A DNA stretch of 64,000 nucleotides from Candidatus Vecturithrix granuli (GTDB lineage Bacteria > Moduliflexota > Moduliflexia > Moduliflexales > Moduliflexaceae). Location of the stretch: contig DF820466.1 of the NCBI GenBank assembly GCA_000739535.1, forward strand, positions 146,573 through 210,572, written 5' to 3'. Positions 54,097-63,873 of the stretch are shown here, one piece after another. The notes under the pieces are model-generated. The model had not been told where the DNA came from. It worked only from the letters and a program-made list of their open reading frames with translations, and searched no databases. Position 1 is the stretch's first letter; every line of letters begins with the position of its first letter. The translations under genes were made by a program, and so were the position numbers.

Positions 54097-55938
54097 TTAA
54101 TGCCTTTCTCTCAACAGGAGCAGCATATCGCGTAATTGCTCTTCGTTACCTGCCATCTCCCATTTTTTTTGAAAATCTTCTTCTTGCACAATTTTGGCAA
54201 TGGCGGCTAAGGTTTTCAAGTGCCGGTCGCGTTCATCTTTTGTACCGAGCAGCACAAACATCGCTTTCACATGCTGGTGCGTCTCAGAAAAATGAATTCC
54301 ATGCTGGCAGCGGGCCACGAACAGATGAAAAATCTGCTCTCCCTCGACAACAACATGCGGAATCGCCACAAACGGCGTGATAGCCGTGCTGCAGTCCTGT
54401 TCGCGCTGCTGTAACTGGGTGAGGATATGTTCCTGGGATATTCCGGTTTTTTGCGCCAGGTGCTCAGCGATCATCCGAAACACGTCATCAATCTCAACTG
54501 CCCCTAAAATATCCACAACCGGAGAAGTTTTCAGCAATTGCACAAAAGGATCAGATGCCGTTTCATCGAGTTGATACAAAATCTGGCGCAACTCGGAATC
54601 GAGCGAGGAAGAGGAGAGCTCTTTATCCACAATCCGGGTAATCAGGTGGAGCAGCACATATTCCTGTTCGGCTTTTTTGCGCCCATACACGGCGTAGATA
54701 AACAGACCGACGATGACCACCCCGATACTCAGTTCCACAAAGGAATCCCCCATCTGGCTGATCAAGAGCATCCCCAGCGCAAATCCGCTAATTGGCAGCC
54801 AGGGATAAAGTGGAGCGTAAAATCCGGGTTGATACTCAGCAATTTGGCTTTCATGTAAAATAATGATCACAAGGCATGACAGGAGATGCGATGTCAGGGC
54901 AATCGTAGAAGCAACTTTTACGAAAGTGTCTATCCGAAACGTAAAAGAAGCGATGATCAATATTCCTGTCAATAATAAAGAAATAATCGGAGTGCGCAAC
55001 CGTCCTATCGTGAAACTGAACATACGCGGCAGCAAATTATCACGGCTTAATGCGGTAGGATACTGGGAAGCGGTCATGATGCTGAAAGCTGCGGATGTCA
55101 ACAAGGCAAATAAGGTAAACACGCTGCAGAAAACCACCCCTGGTTTTCCTGCCATGATTGCGGCGGCGTCAGCAAGGGGCGTCAGTGAACTCCGAATCTG
55201 TTCGGGTTTTAACACCCCTACGGTCACATATACCAGCACAACATAGATGATTGTCATGAGCAGGACGGCGGTAATAACCCCGAAAGCAAGCTGCTTTCGA
55301 GGGTATTTCACTTTTTCAGCAATACTGGTCACATTCAGCAATCCGCTAAAGGAAATAAAGACAAAGCCAGCGGTGGCAAAAATTGCTCTAGGGTTTTGCG
55401 TGATAAACATCGGAAAGTGCTCGCGGACAATATACAGTCTCCCCATGATCACATAGAATGCCACAAAGATCGCTAAACCACCTATTACCCAAATTTCAGC
55501 GCGAATCATTTTGGGAATTGCCAGAACATTCAGCAAGAGCAGCAACAGACATGTGACGATTGCAATTGAAATAAACGGGAATCCGGTAAAAACGTGCAGA
55601 ATTACGGCAATACCGAAAATGGCAAACGCGCTTTTTAACGAGATGACCAGCCAATTCACAATTCCGGCCATTGTACCGAGCAAAGGGCCTAAGCTGTGAG
55701 TGACGAAATAATATTCCCCGCTGACTTTTCCTCCACTTTCAGGAATCGCCGAGCACAATTCCGCGACATTACACACACTGATGAATGCAATCATCCCCGC
55801 AAACAAATATGAAAGATATACGGCCGGACCAGCCTCAGCATAGGCCATGCCTGGCAGGATAAAGATGCCGGCGCTCAGTGTTGTGCCCATCGCCAGGCTC
55901 AGCACATCGAAAAATATAAGCGGCTTGTAGTCTTTCAT
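54097..55938 (-). CDS. APC-superfamily permease fused to a PTS EIIA(fructose-type) domain
   Basis: A 613-residue inner-membrane protein. Residues 1-420 form an APC amino-acid/cation transporter with ~12 helices. The helix-1 signature is SLAMGTTLSAGIFILPGMAYAEAGP. The C-terminal ~150 residues (about 460-610) are a PTS EIIA type-2 domain: VVDILGAVEIDDVFRMIAEHLAQ, then PFVAIPHVVVEGEQIFHLFVA with the phosphorylatable His, and MFVLLGTKDERDRHLKTLAAIA. The fusion suggests transport gated by phosphorylation or ligand sensing. No EI, HPr or EIIBC gene is nearby. GAGGAG precedes the ATG. Confidence 0.9.
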   Translation of the reverse strand: MKDYKPLIFFDVLSLAMGTTLSAGIFILPGMAYAEAGPAVYLSYLFAGMIAFISVCNVAELCSAIPESGGKVSGEYYFVTHSLGPLLGTMAGIVNWLVISLKSAFAIFGIAVILHVFTGFPFISIAIVTCLLLLLLNVLAIPKMIRAEIWVIGGLAIFVAFYVIMGRLYIVREHFPMFITQNPRAIFATAGFVFISFSGLLNVTSIAEKVKYPRKQLAFGVITAVLLMTIIYVVLVYVTVGVLKPEQIRSSLTPLADAAAIMAGKPGVVFCSVFTLFALLTSAAFSIMTASQYPTALSRDNLLPRMFSFTIGRLRTPIISLLLTGILIIASFTFRIDTFVKVASTIALTSHLLSCLVIIILHESQIAEYQPGFYAPLYPWLPISGFALGMLLISQMGDSFVELSIGVVIVGLFIYAVYGRKKAEQEYVLLHLITRIVDKELSSSSLDSELRQILYQLDETASDPFVQLLKTSPVVDILGAVEIDDVFRMIAEHLAQKTGISQEHILTQLQQREQDCSTAITPFVAIPHVVVEGEQIFHLFVARCQHGIHFSETHQHVKAMFVLLGTKDERDRHLKTLAAIAKIVQEEDFQKKWEMAGNEEQLRDMLLLLRERH

Positions 55939-56451
55939 AACTCCTCAAGAAGCTTTGAAGGTTACTGGATTCTCACGCAAGAAAACTAAATCGTAATCGT
56001 ACCGCAAAAGAATTGTCAACAAAAATGACAAGCATGGAATTCACAGGCAGATTTTTATTGACAACACGCAGTAATGCGTTGTTTTTACGGAAAGGAATTT
56101 TCAAAATGGGATAGGCAGCAAGTCAACCTGAAACAAGGGCGAGGAAAAGCGAATGCTCCCATTGATCCTACGTGACAGGGGGATGAGAGAACAACTTGCA
56201 AAAGAAGGTCAGACCTCAAGCCCCGGTAAGTCCAATTCCATGCGACAGATACCTCCCGGCTGATCACACGGGATTTTTTCGGAAATTTTCTTGACAACGT
56301 GAGCAAGAAGTTTGAAAAAAAGAGTGTTCGGCGTCAAGCAGACACGTCACGAAAATAACGCCTAATGATGAGGCGTGCATGTATTGAGAAAGATGTCTCT
56401 GCTCTTCGTTGATCTTGAAAAAGCAATCTACCTTCAGGAGGTATTGTTATC
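55939..56451. other. Long divergent intergenic region
   Basis: 512 nt with no supportable gene. Small dyads are visible: ACGCA/TGCGT at 56066-56079 followed by a T-run (weak terminator shape), and ACGCCT/AGGCGT at 56358-56376. TTGACA occurs at 56057-56062 and 56291-56296 without a good -10. A structured RNA in the middle part cannot be excluded but matches no family I know. AGGAGGT before 56452 is the ribosome binding site of the next gene. Confidence 0.6.
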
Positions 56452-57465
56452 ATGAGCACACAAAGGTTCACTTATACCTATGCGCACGAACGTCAGGTAG
56501 CGATTGAGGCGGTTGTGAAAGCCTGTCGTTTATGCCGGGCGATTCAATCCAATTTGACTGCTGAACACAAAATCTCTAAAGCCGATACATCGCCGGTGAC
56601 AGTGGCGGACTTTGGCTCGCAAGCCCTGATTGTTTCGCATCTGCTCCGGGCTTTCCTTCAGGATGCCATTGTCGGCGAAGAAAGCGCGACGTTATTGCGC
56701 CAACCGGAACAGGCATCCTTGAAGGCGCACGTCGTCAACCTGGTCAATCGCATTGATCCGCACTTGAACGAAACCGAGATGTTAGACGCTATTGATTACG
56801 GCGCGCAAACCTGCGATTTTACGCAGCGTTACTGGACTCTTGATCCGATTGACGGCACCAAAGGTTTTCTGCGCGGCGATCAGTACGCGGTCGCCCTGGC
56901 ATTAATCGAGCATGGTGAACCGGTCGTCGGAGTGTTGGGATGTCCGAATTTATTGTTGAATCCCGCCCAGCCTGAACAGGGACAGGGCTGTTTGCTGACA
57001 GCCGTCAAAGGTCAGGGCGCGGCGATTTATACGCTTGAGGGAACACGAACGCACTCCATCAGCGTCGCGCCAGTCTCCGAACCATCACAAGCGCGATTCT
57101 GCGACTCTGTTGAAGCGGCGCATGCATCTCATGCCGAACATGCCAAAATTGCTGAACTGCTTGGCATCACAACCCCCTCCTATCGTATTGACAGCCAATG
57201 TAAATATGCGATTGTGGCGCGGGGAGAAGCCTCAATTTATCTGCGCATCTCCCCCACACCCAATTATCGCTCCTGGATCTGGGATCATGCGGCCGGAACG
57301 ATTGTTGTCCAGGAAGCCGGTGGAAAAGTCACGGACATGGATGGTTATCCTTTAGATTTCTCGCTCGGCCGAAAGCTGTTTAAGAATTCCGGCGTCATTG
57401 CAACCAACGGCCTGCTGCATGAAATTGTGCTTGGCGCTATTCGCCAAATGATAAAAAGGAGGTAG
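56452..57465 (+). CDS. 3'(2'),5'-bisphosphate nucleotidase, HAL2/SAL1-like
   Basis: A 337-residue member of the lithium-sensitive inositol-monophosphatase superfamily, most like HAL2/SAL1/CysQ enzymes that dephosphorylate PAP and PAPS. Metal-site motifs are VGEES near 75, LDPIDGTKGFLRGDQYAVALALIE near 143-166, and WDHAAGTIVVQEAGGKVTD near 277-295. The DGTKGFLRG form favours the bisphosphate-nucleotidase branch over inositol phosphatases. A strong AGGAGGT precedes the start. The lipoprotein gene follows after 5 nt. No sulfate-assimilation genes are nearby. Confidence 0.88.
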   Translation: MSTQRFTYTYAHERQVAIEAVVKACRLCRAIQSNLTAEHKISKADTSPVTVADFGSQALIVSHLLRAFLQDAIVGEESATLLRQPEQASLKAHVVNLVNRIDPHLNETEMLDAIDYGAQTCDFTQRYWTLDPIDGTKGFLRGDQYAVALALIEHGEPVVGVLGCPNLLLNPAQPEQGQGCLLTAVKGQGAAIYTLEGTRTHSISVAPVSEPSQARFCDSVEAAHASHAEHAKIAELLGITTPSYRIDSQCKYAIVARGEASIYLRISPTPNYRSWIWDHAAGTIVVQEAGGKVTDMDGYPLDFSLGRKLFKNSGVIATNGLLHEIVLGAIRQMIKRR

Positions 57466-57470
57466 GGACA

Positions 57471-58022
57471 ATGCGTAAACAACTATTTTGCACGATAATC
57501 ATCGGATTCATGACATTCAGTATTTTTGCATGCAACGATAGCGAAAATACATCTCAGCGTTCATCCAACACTCCTGGAAAAGAACAGCAAATCATTGAAC
57601 CCTGTGCATTAATATCGAAACAAGAGGCAGAAAAGTTAATTGGAGAACAACTGAAAGATGCGGAAATACGTGAGCAGGAAAAAGTCGGATTAAAATTATG
57701 TCTGTACGATTCAGTTCAAGACAACCTGAATAAATCCCTTCAAATCAGTGTCACGCAATCAGCGTTTATGGATAAAAAAACTCTCGAATCAGGACAATCG
57801 CCCAAATCTATTTTTGAATCACTTAAAGCAAATTTTGAAGAAGAACTGACGAAAGAGAATATTGGAGATGATGCTTTTATCGCCACGACGGGAATCCACA
57901 TCTTCAAAAGCGGCTATTATATTGTCATCAACGTAGGAAATATCAGTCCTGAACCCAACAGAGACATACTAAGAAACGCCGGTAAACTCGCGGTTGAAAA
58001 TCTGGAACAATTCATAAAATGA
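57471..58022 (+). CDS. Putative lipoprotein, DUF3558-like
   Basis: A 183-residue exported lipoprotein. The signal peptide MRKQLFCTIIIGFMTFSIFAC ends in a lipobox (IFAC), with Cys21 the expected lipidated residue. A Ser/Asn-rich linker follows. The domain starting EPCALISKQEAEKLIGEQL, with a second conserved Cys in KLCLYD, resembles DUF3558-like lipoproteins. Ligand unknown. The Cys has N at the following position, so outer-membrane sorting is possible if Lol rules apply. AAAAGGAGG precedes the ATG. Co-oriented with the nucleotidase. Confidence 0.75.
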   Translation: MRKQLFCTIIIGFMTFSIFACNDSENTSQRSSNTPGKEQQIIEPCALISKQEAEKLIGEQLKDAEIREQEKVGLKLCLYDSVQDNLNKSLQISVTQSAFMDKKTLESGQSPKSIFESLKANFEEELTKENIGDDAFIATTGIHIFKSGYYIVINVGNISPEPNRDILRNAGKLAVENLEQFIK

Positions 58023-58090
58023 TAAAGGAATTTCCATTGCCTGTGTACAGCAATTCAGAAATTCTTTGTACACCCAATCCTTGTAATTGC
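58022..58090. repeat. Degenerate ACTACAAGGATT-family end
   Basis: AATCCTTGTAATT (58076-58088) matches the right end of the family. GTGTACA (58043-58049) and TGTACAC (58067-58073) form a small dyad inward. The left end is too diverged to place. It abuts the acyltransferase ATG at 58093. Confidence 0.5.
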
Positions 58091-58092
58091 TT

Positions 58093-59013
58093 ATGAAACT
58101 TAAAAATTTTCGCATCATCCAATTGTTAGAATATCTTGCTATCATGGTAGTCGCCCTGCCGCTTTACTGGATGCCGCGCCGCATGGCGCTGCGAACCGGA
58201 GAATATATCGGAACATTAATGTATTACCTGCTGTCCCGCCGCAGGCAGATTGGCTTCAAAAATTTGACGATAGCTTTTGGCGAAGAATTCTCGGATCAGG
58301 AAAAAGAACGCATCCTGCGCTCCAATTTTCGGAATTTGGGAAAATCGATCGTCGAAGTGCTGCACTTTCCGAAAATGAGCAGGGATGACGTGCGCGCAAA
58401 AGTCACAATAGTCGGGCAGGAGAATTGCGTGAACGCCATACGCAAAGGGCGCGGCATGATTTATCTGGCGGCACATATCGGCAATTGGGAAATGTCCTCG
58501 TTTGCGCAATCGGCCGCCGGCTATCCTGCAAATATCGTGGTGCGTCCGTTAGATAATCGTTACCTCAACAATTTTATGGTGAAAGTGCGCACCATGTACG
58601 GTCATACCATTCTGTCCCGCAGAAACGGGATGCGCGACATGATGGCCGCACTCAAACGTAAAGAGCCTGTGGGCATTCTCATGGATCAAAACGCCAAACG
58701 CAGTCAGGGCATTTTTGTGGATTTTTTTGGCAAGTCTGCCAGCACCGTACCAGTGATTGCCATTTTAGCGTTACGGTATGATGCGCCTGTCATCCCCGGA
58801 TTCATCGTGCGTACCGGTTTTGATACCCACACCCTGTACTTTGGAGAAGAAATCGGAATTGAACGGACCGGCGATGCGAAAAAAGATATTGAAATCAACA
58901 CTGCGCGTCTTAATAAAATTCTCGAAGACTTCATCCGTCAATATCCTGATCAGTGGTTCTGGATTCATAATCGCTGGAAAACCCAACCGTATTCAGTGAG
59001 CAGTGAGCAGTAA
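58093..59013 (+). CDS. lpxL: Lipid A lauroyl/palmitoleoyl acyltransferase (LpxL/HtrB family)
   Basis: A 306-residue inner-membrane acyltransferase that adds a secondary acyl chain to lipid A. An N-terminal hydrophobic anchor is near 12-25 (LAIMVVALPLYWM). The catalytic HX4E motif is AAHIGNWEMSSF near 126-137. ILMDQNAKRSQGIFVDFFGK near 196-215 and FIVRTG follow, ending in YPDQWFWIHNRWKTQP, a hallmark of the family. Its presence implies LPS. The ATG has no clear Shine-Dalgarno. The last six codons (SVSSEQ) lie inside a CAGTNNN heptamer repeat, so the true C-terminus has been altered by that repeat. Confidence 0.9.
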   Translation: MKLKNFRIIQLLEYLAIMVVALPLYWMPRRMALRTGEYIGTLMYYLLSRRRQIGFKNLTIAFGEEFSDQEKERILRSNFRNLGKSIVEVLHFPKMSRDDVRAKVTIVGQENCVNAIRKGRGMIYLAAHIGNWEMSSFAQSAAGYPANIVVRPLDNRYLNNFMVKVRTMYGHTILSRRNGMRDMMAALKRKEPVGILMDQNAKRSQGIFVDFFGKSASTVPVIAILALRYDAPVIPGFIVRTGFDTHTLYFGEEIGIERTGDAKKDIEINTARLNKILEDFIRQYPDQWFWIHNRWKTQPYSVSSEQ

Positions 59014-59160
59014 TCAGTATTCAGTAGTCAGTAACGTGATGTGCAACTTCAATTGACTAACCCCAGACTTTAGCCTGGGGAATGGCGAAGCCACCCATTA
59101 TCCTCTTTCCTACGGCATAAATGCCGGAGTTAGTCATGAGTGATTACTGATTACTGTTTT
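58994..59160. repeat. Nested inverted heptamer repeats around a GACTAAC element
   Basis: Six CAGTNNN heptamers (58994-59035) are answered by inverted copies (59141-59157). Between them a segment 59055-59135 is bounded by GACTAAC and GTTAGTC and contains two hairpins, CCCCAGACTTTAGCCTGGGG (59061-59080) and CGGCATAAATGCCG (near 59113-59126). The inner unit resembles the palindromic ends of IS200/IS605-type or REP elements; no transposase is present. Confidence 0.75.
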
Positions 59161-59291
59161 CACTCTTTTTTTATTGACATGAACTCGTTAATTATAGTAC
59201 TCGTGTAAAAAGTTGGAAATCTTTCATGATATTAAGAATGTTCTCTATTCTTTCAATCATTCCATCGAGCAATTCATTGGAGGGAATAGTT

Positions 59292-61463
59292 ATGTCAAGC
59301 GACCGTCAACACACTGACCAGTCAGCAGCAGGAGGGCAGCCCCGGCTGTTAAGTGAATTTCCGTATCCGACTTACGAGGAGTGGTACGATGAGGCTGTCA
59401 AGCTTCTTAAAGGCGCGCCCTTTGAGAAAAAAATGCTCACAAAAACCTATGAAGGCATCACCCTGCAGCCGATTTATACGCAGAAAGATGTCGAAGGCCG
59501 GCCCCATATCGAATCGCTTCCCGGTTTTGCCCCATACCTGAGAGGAAATACGGCTGGCGGGTATCAAGAACAGCCCTGGCAGATTGCCCAGGAAATCTCC
59601 TGCGCCACACCCCGGGAAGTGAACGCGGCCTTACAGAATGACATGCAGAGAGGGCAAACCGCCGTCAATCTTGTATTTGATCGGGCGTCGCAGCAAGGTT
59701 TTGATCCTGATCACGCCAGGCGAGAAGAGATCGGACAGGGCGGCGCGTCTGTGGCGACGCTTGAAGACCTGAAAACAATTCTGGAAGGGATTGATCTTGA
59801 AGATACGCCGATTTTCATCCAGGCCGGAATTGCGTCAGTATCAGCGATAGCCCTCCTGGCAGCGCTTGCGCAAACCTCTCAAAAAGCGTTCGGAAAACTT
59901 CAGGGAGGCGTGGTAAACGATCCACTGGGCGTCTTAGCTTCGGAAGGTACGCTGCCTTATTCGATAGACACCGCCTACAAAAAAATGGCCGCAGCCACAA
60001 ACTGGGCTGTGAATCAGGCCCCGCAATTCAAAACCATCGGCGCTCAGGGCGCGCTTTACCATAACAGCGGCGCAAACGCAGTCCAGGAACTGGCGTTTAC
60101 GATTGCTACAGGGGTAGAATATCTGCGCGCCATGCAGCACGCGGGGTTAAGCGTAAACGATGTCGCGCCGCGCATGTTCTTCGTCTTTGGCGTCGGGACG
60201 CACTATTTCATGGAAATCGCCAAACTCCGCGCCGCGCGCGTGCTCTGGACGAAAATTGTGAAAGCCTTTGACGGCAACGCAGAAGCGCAAAAGATGACAA
60301 TCCACGTGCGTACCTCGTCCTGGAATACCACCGTCTATGATCCTTATGTCAATATGCTGCGCACGACCGTGGAATCCTTTGCCAGCGTGGTTGGCGGCTG
60401 CGATAGCATGCACATCGGCGCGTTCGATGAACCTATCAGACCGCCTGATGAATTTTCGCGGCGCATCGCCCGCAACACGCACCTTATTTTGAAAGAAGAA
60501 ACTCATCTGGATAAAACCATCGATCCGGCCGGCGGCTCCTGGTATGTCGAATCTCTGACCGATGAACTGGCGCGTAAAGCCTGGGCAGCATTTCAGGAAA
60601 TCGAAAAACAGGGCGGCATGGCTTGCGCCGTGCAAGCAGGCATTCCGCAGCAAGAATCGGAACAAATTGCCCAGCAGCGCAAGGCTAACCTTGGCACCCG
60701 CAAAGACGTACTGATCGGAACTAATATGTATCCGAATCTTGACGAAAAACCGCTTGAAGCGCGTGACATTGACGCTGCCGTGCAGAAAGCCCGTGCCGAT
60801 GAGGTCGCTCGCTATCGCATCACGCAGGGCGGGAATGCGGCGTCTCTCCTCGCGGAAAAACTGCCGAAACTCTTGCAAAGCTCTCCTGGCGGCGTCATGC
60901 CAATGCTGATCGAAGCCGTTGCCTCAGGCGCGACTCTCGGAGAATTGGAAAAAAGCTCCATCCCGGCCGGGGACTCAGGAATCAGCGTCAAACCTGTCAC
61001 GATTCATCGCGGCGCAGAGATGTTTGAGACCCTGCGCAAGGCCGCAGAAGCGTATGCCGCCCGCACAGGTGCGCGTCCGAAAATCTTCATGGCGAACATG
61101 GGGCCGATTCCTCAGCATAAAGCCCGCGCCGATTTCTCGATCGGCTTCTTTGAAGTCGGCGGATTTGAGATGCTCAAAAACGATGGATTTCCTACGGTTG
61201 ACGAAGCGGCAAACGCGGCACTGGCGTCAGGAGCTCCCGCAGTTATTATCTGTTCGACCGATGAAACGTACCCTGAAATCGTCCCTGTGCTGACTCAGAA
61301 AATAAAAACCGCGAAACCTGAGACGATCATGATTCTGGCAGGTTATCCGCAAGAACATGTCGAGGCGTTTAAACAGGCCGGAATTGATGAATTCATCCAT
61401 ATCCGCGCCAATTTGCATGACATTGTCGCAAACCTGATGAACAAGCTGGGAATTCTTGCATAA
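59292..61463 (+). CDS. mutA: Methylmalonyl-CoA mutase small (beta) subunit
   Basis: A 723-residue subunit of heterodimeric methylmalonyl-CoA mutase. The TIM-barrel half spans about 15-560, with typical PAGGSWYVESLTDELARKAW near 413. The C-terminal half is cobalamin-domain-like (PKIFMANMGPIPQHKARADF near 597) but lacks DxHxxG, so it does not bind B12, as expected for the small subunit. I start at ATG 59292, 5-8 nt after GGAGGGAA; 22 further upstream codons are not protein-like. A 13-bp dyad separates it from the large subunit gene. Confidence 0.93.
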   Translation: MSSDRQHTDQSAAGGQPRLLSEFPYPTYEEWYDEAVKLLKGAPFEKKMLTKTYEGITLQPIYTQKDVEGRPHIESLPGFAPYLRGNTAGGYQEQPWQIAQEISCATPREVNAALQNDMQRGQTAVNLVFDRASQQGFDPDHARREEIGQGGASVATLEDLKTILEGIDLEDTPIFIQAGIASVSAIALLAALAQTSQKAFGKLQGGVVNDPLGVLASEGTLPYSIDTAYKKMAAATNWAVNQAPQFKTIGAQGALYHNSGANAVQELAFTIATGVEYLRAMQHAGLSVNDVAPRMFFVFGVGTHYFMEIAKLRAARVLWTKIVKAFDGNAEAQKMTIHVRTSSWNTTVYDPYVNMLRTTVESFASVVGGCDSMHIGAFDEPIRPPDEFSRRIARNTHLILKEETHLDKTIDPAGGSWYVESLTDELARKAWAAFQEIEKQGGMACAVQAGIPQQESEQIAQQRKANLGTRKDVLIGTNMYPNLDEKPLEARDIDAAVQKARADEVARYRITQGGNAASLLAEKLPKLLQSSPGGVMPMLIEAVASGATLGELEKSSIPAGDSGISVKPVTIHRGAEMFETLRKAAEAYAARTGARPKIFMANMGPIPQHKARADFSIGFFEVGGFEMLKNDGFPTVDEAANAALASGAPAVIICSTDETYPEIVPVLTQKIKTAKPETIMILAGYPQEHVEAFKQAGIDEFIHIRANLHDIVANLMNKLGILA

Positions 61464-61476
61464 CATGGGTTGAGTT

Positions 61477-61515
61477 GTTTGAGTGTTTGAAACAATTGAT
61501 GTCAAACACTTAAAC
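61477..61515. repeat. 13-bp dyad between mutA and mutB
   Basis: GTTTGAGTGTTTG (61477-61489) and CAAACACTTAAAC (61503-61515) pair with one mismatch around a 13-nt loop. Confidence 0.7.
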
Positions 61516-61533
61516 GCTTTTCCCGAAATAAAT

Positions 61534-63717
61534 ATGGCAACATCACCAGATTTTACACAACTTCACTATGACGACGTCAGCTTTCCGGCTGTTGATGAAC
61601 AACAGTGGCGCGAAACGCTTGAAGCGCAGACCGGCAAATCGGTTGATGAGTTGATCTGGCGCACGGTCGAGCAAATTGACGTCAAACCGCTTTATACGCA
61701 GCAGGATCTCCGGCAGTTTGAACATCTGGGCTATACGGCCGGAATCCCACCGTTTCTGCGCGGCCCCTATGCCACGATGTATGTGGTGCGTCCCTGGACG
61801 ATCCGTCAATATGCCGGATTTTCAACGGCTGAAGAGAGCAACGCCTTTTATCGCCGTAACCTGGCGGCCGGACAAAAAGGTTTATCAATCGCTTTCGACC
61901 TGGCTACACACCGCGGTTACGATTCGGATCACGAGCGCGTGGTCGGCGATGTCGGCAAAGCCGGAGTCGCCGTGGATTCGATCCTCGATATGAAAATCCT
62001 GTTCTCCGGAATTCCGCTCGATAAAATGTCGGTCTCCATGACCATGAATGGCGCGGTGCTGCCGATCATGGCTTTTTACATCATTGCCGCCGAAGAGCAA
62101 GGTGTGAAACCGGAGCAACTGGCCGGAACGATTCAGAACGATATTCTCAAAGAGTATATGGTGCGCAATACCTACATTTATCCGCCCGAAATGTCCATGC
62201 GCATCATTGCGGATATTTTTGAATATACCTCCCAACACATGCCCAAATTCAACAGTATCAGTATTTCGGGTTATCACATGCAGGAAGCCGGGGCGACCTG
62301 CGACCTGGAAATGGCCTATACTCTGGCTGATGGCGTAGAATATGTCCGCGCCGGACTGCAAGCCGGGATTGATATTGATAAATTTGCGCCGCGCGTGTCG
62401 TTCTTCTGGTGTATCGGCATGAATTATTTTATGGAAGTCGCCAAGATGCGGGCGGCGAGGATGTTGTGGGCTAAATTGATCAAACAATTCAACCCCAAAG
62501 ACCCGAAATCCATGTCGCTGCGCACGCACTCCCAGACCTCTGGCTGGAGTTTGACCGAACAAGACCCATTTAACAATGTGGCGCGTACCTGTCTGGAAGC
62601 CATGGGCGCGGCGTTGGGGCATACCCAATCCCTGCACACCAATTCTCTTGATGAAGCGATTGCCCTGCCAACGGATTTTTCGGCGCGCATCGCCCGTAAT
62701 ACCCAATTATTGCTGCAAAGCGAAACCGGAATCTGTAATGTGATTGACCCCTGGGGCGGCTCGTATTACGTGGAAGCGTTGACCCATGCCATCATGCATC
62801 GCGCCTGGGGCCATATTCAGGAAGTTGAGGAACTCGGCGGCATGGTGAAGGCCATTGACAGCGGCCTGCCGAAAATGCGTATCGAAGAAGCGGCCGCTCG
62901 GCGTCAGGCCTTGATTGATTCGGGACAGGAAACCATCGTAGGTAACAACAAATATCGGCTGCCTTATGAAGAACCGCTGGAAACGCTGGAAGTTGATAAT
63001 ACGGCCGTGCGGGAAAATCAGCTAAAACGCCTGGAACAATTACGCGCCGAACGGGATGAAGCCAAAGTACAGGCGGCCCTGGATGCGCTCACGAAATGCG
63101 CGGAAACCGGCGAAGGCAATTTGCTCGCCTTATCGGTTGACGCCGCCAGAGTCCGGGCGTCCTTAGGCGAAATTTCGTCTGCGATTGAAAAAGTCTCCGG
63201 ACGCCATAAAGCCATGATTCGCTCGATCTCCGGAGTATATAGCAGCGAATACGGTGAAGAGGAAGAAATCAGCAATACACGCCGGATGACGGATGCCTTC
63301 GAAGCCCGCGAGGGACGCCGTCCGCGCATCATGGTGGCGAAGATGGGGCAGGATGGACACGATCGCGGCGCAAAAGTGATTGCAACCGCTTTTGCGGATT
63401 TAGGCTTTGATGTGGACATCGGCCCTCTGTTCCAGACCCCGGAAGAAACCGCACGCCAGGCTGTCGAAAACGACGTGCATGTGATTGGCATGAGTTCGCT
63501 GGCGGCCGGCCATAAAACTCTGCTGCCCCAACTGGCGGAAGAACTGAAAAAGCTTGGGCGCGAAGATATTATGATCGTCGTGGGCGGCGTAATTCCGGCC
63601 AAAGATTATGACTTCTTGAAACAACACGGTGCGTCAGCTATTTTCGGCCCCGGCACGGTTATTCCGGTCGCTGCCCAGAAAGTGTTAGAAGAACTCCAGC
63701 AGCGGTTGGGGATATAA
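61534..63717 (+). CDS. mutB: Methylmalonyl-CoA mutase large (alpha) subunit
   Basis: A 727-residue catalytic subunit that interconverts succinyl-CoA and (R)-methylmalonyl-CoA with adenosylcobalamin, in propionate formation or use. The active-site [17 protein letters not shown] is near 79-95, and the barrel includes [20 protein letters not shown] and [14 protein letters not shown]. The B12 domain has the base-off ligand motif D607-G-H609-D-R-G612 in [12 protein letters not shown], then SSLAAGH and GGVIP. ATG 61534 is chosen over an upstream in-frame codon inside the dyad region. It forms an operon with the small subunit and a probable MeaB gene. Confidence 0.96.
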   Translation: MATSPDFTQLHYDDVSFPAVDEQQWRETLEAQTGKSVDELIWRTVEQIDVKPLYTQQDLRQFEHLGYTAGIPPFLRGPYATMYVVRPWTIRQYAGFSTAEESNAFYRRNLAAGQKGLSIAFDLATHRGYDSDHERVVGDVGKAGVAVDSILDMKILFSGIPLDKMSVSMTMNGAVLPIMAFYIIAAEEQGVKPEQLAGTIQNDILKEYMVRNTYIYPPEMSMRIIADIFEYTSQHMPKFNSISISGYHMQEAGATCDLEMAYTLADGVEYVRAGLQAGIDIDKFAPRVSFFWCIGMNYFMEVAKMRAARMLWAKLIKQFNPKDPKSMSLRTHSQTSGWSLTEQDPFNNVARTCLEAMGAALGHTQSLHTNSLDEAIALPTDFSARIARNTQLLLQSETGICNVIDPWGGSYYVEALTHAIMHRAWGHIQEVEELGGMVKAIDSGLPKMRIEEAAARRQALIDSGQETIVGNNKYRLPYEEPLETLEVDNTAVRENQLKRLEQLRAERDEAKVQAALDALTKCAETGEGNLLALSVDAARVRASLGEISSAIEKVSGRHKAMIRSISGVYSSEYGEEEEISNTRRMTDAFEAREGRRPRIMVAKMGQDGHDRGAKVIATAFADLGFDVDIGPLFQTPEETARQAVENDVHVIGMSSLAAGHKTLLPQLAEELKKLGREDIMIVVGGVIPAKDYDFLKQHGASAIFGPGTVIPVAAQKVLEELQQRLGI

Positions 63718-63740
63718 CAAAATTTCAAAGAACTAAACTA

Positions 63741-63843
63741 AGAAGAAGTTTCAAAGGACTACAGCGACTATAATGACTAAAGTTTGAGGAGGGATCTTTA
63801 ACTTGAGTCACTTGAGTCATTTTAGTCCTTTGAAACTTCTTCT
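63741..63843. repeat. 44-nt inverted repeat with GACT microrepeats
   Basis: The left arm 63741-63784 and right arm 63800-63843 pair at 37 of 44 positions around a 15-nt loop. The outer 21 nt (AGAAGAAGTTTCAAAGGACT...) are perfect. Inner parts consist of degenerate GACTNNA units. It lies between mutB and the next gene. Confidence 0.88.
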
Positions 63844-63873
63844 CACTTTAGCCACTTAACCAACCTTGATAAT

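Noticed and set aside
55939-56451. Possible 6S, RNase P or tmRNA gene in the long gap
   Set aside because: I looked for the conserved cores and the tRNA-like ends and found none; only short dyads are visible.
59055-59135. Intact IS200/IS605 element
   Set aside because: Palindromic ends resemble that group but the unit is about 80 nt and encodes nothing.
60147-60878. 243-codon minus-strand ORF antisense to the mutase small subunit
   Set aside because: It lies wholly opposite a certain gene, has no ribosome binding site, and is the usual antisense shadow of GC-rich third positions. The same applies to 61885-62706, 63018-63602 and 21161-21619.
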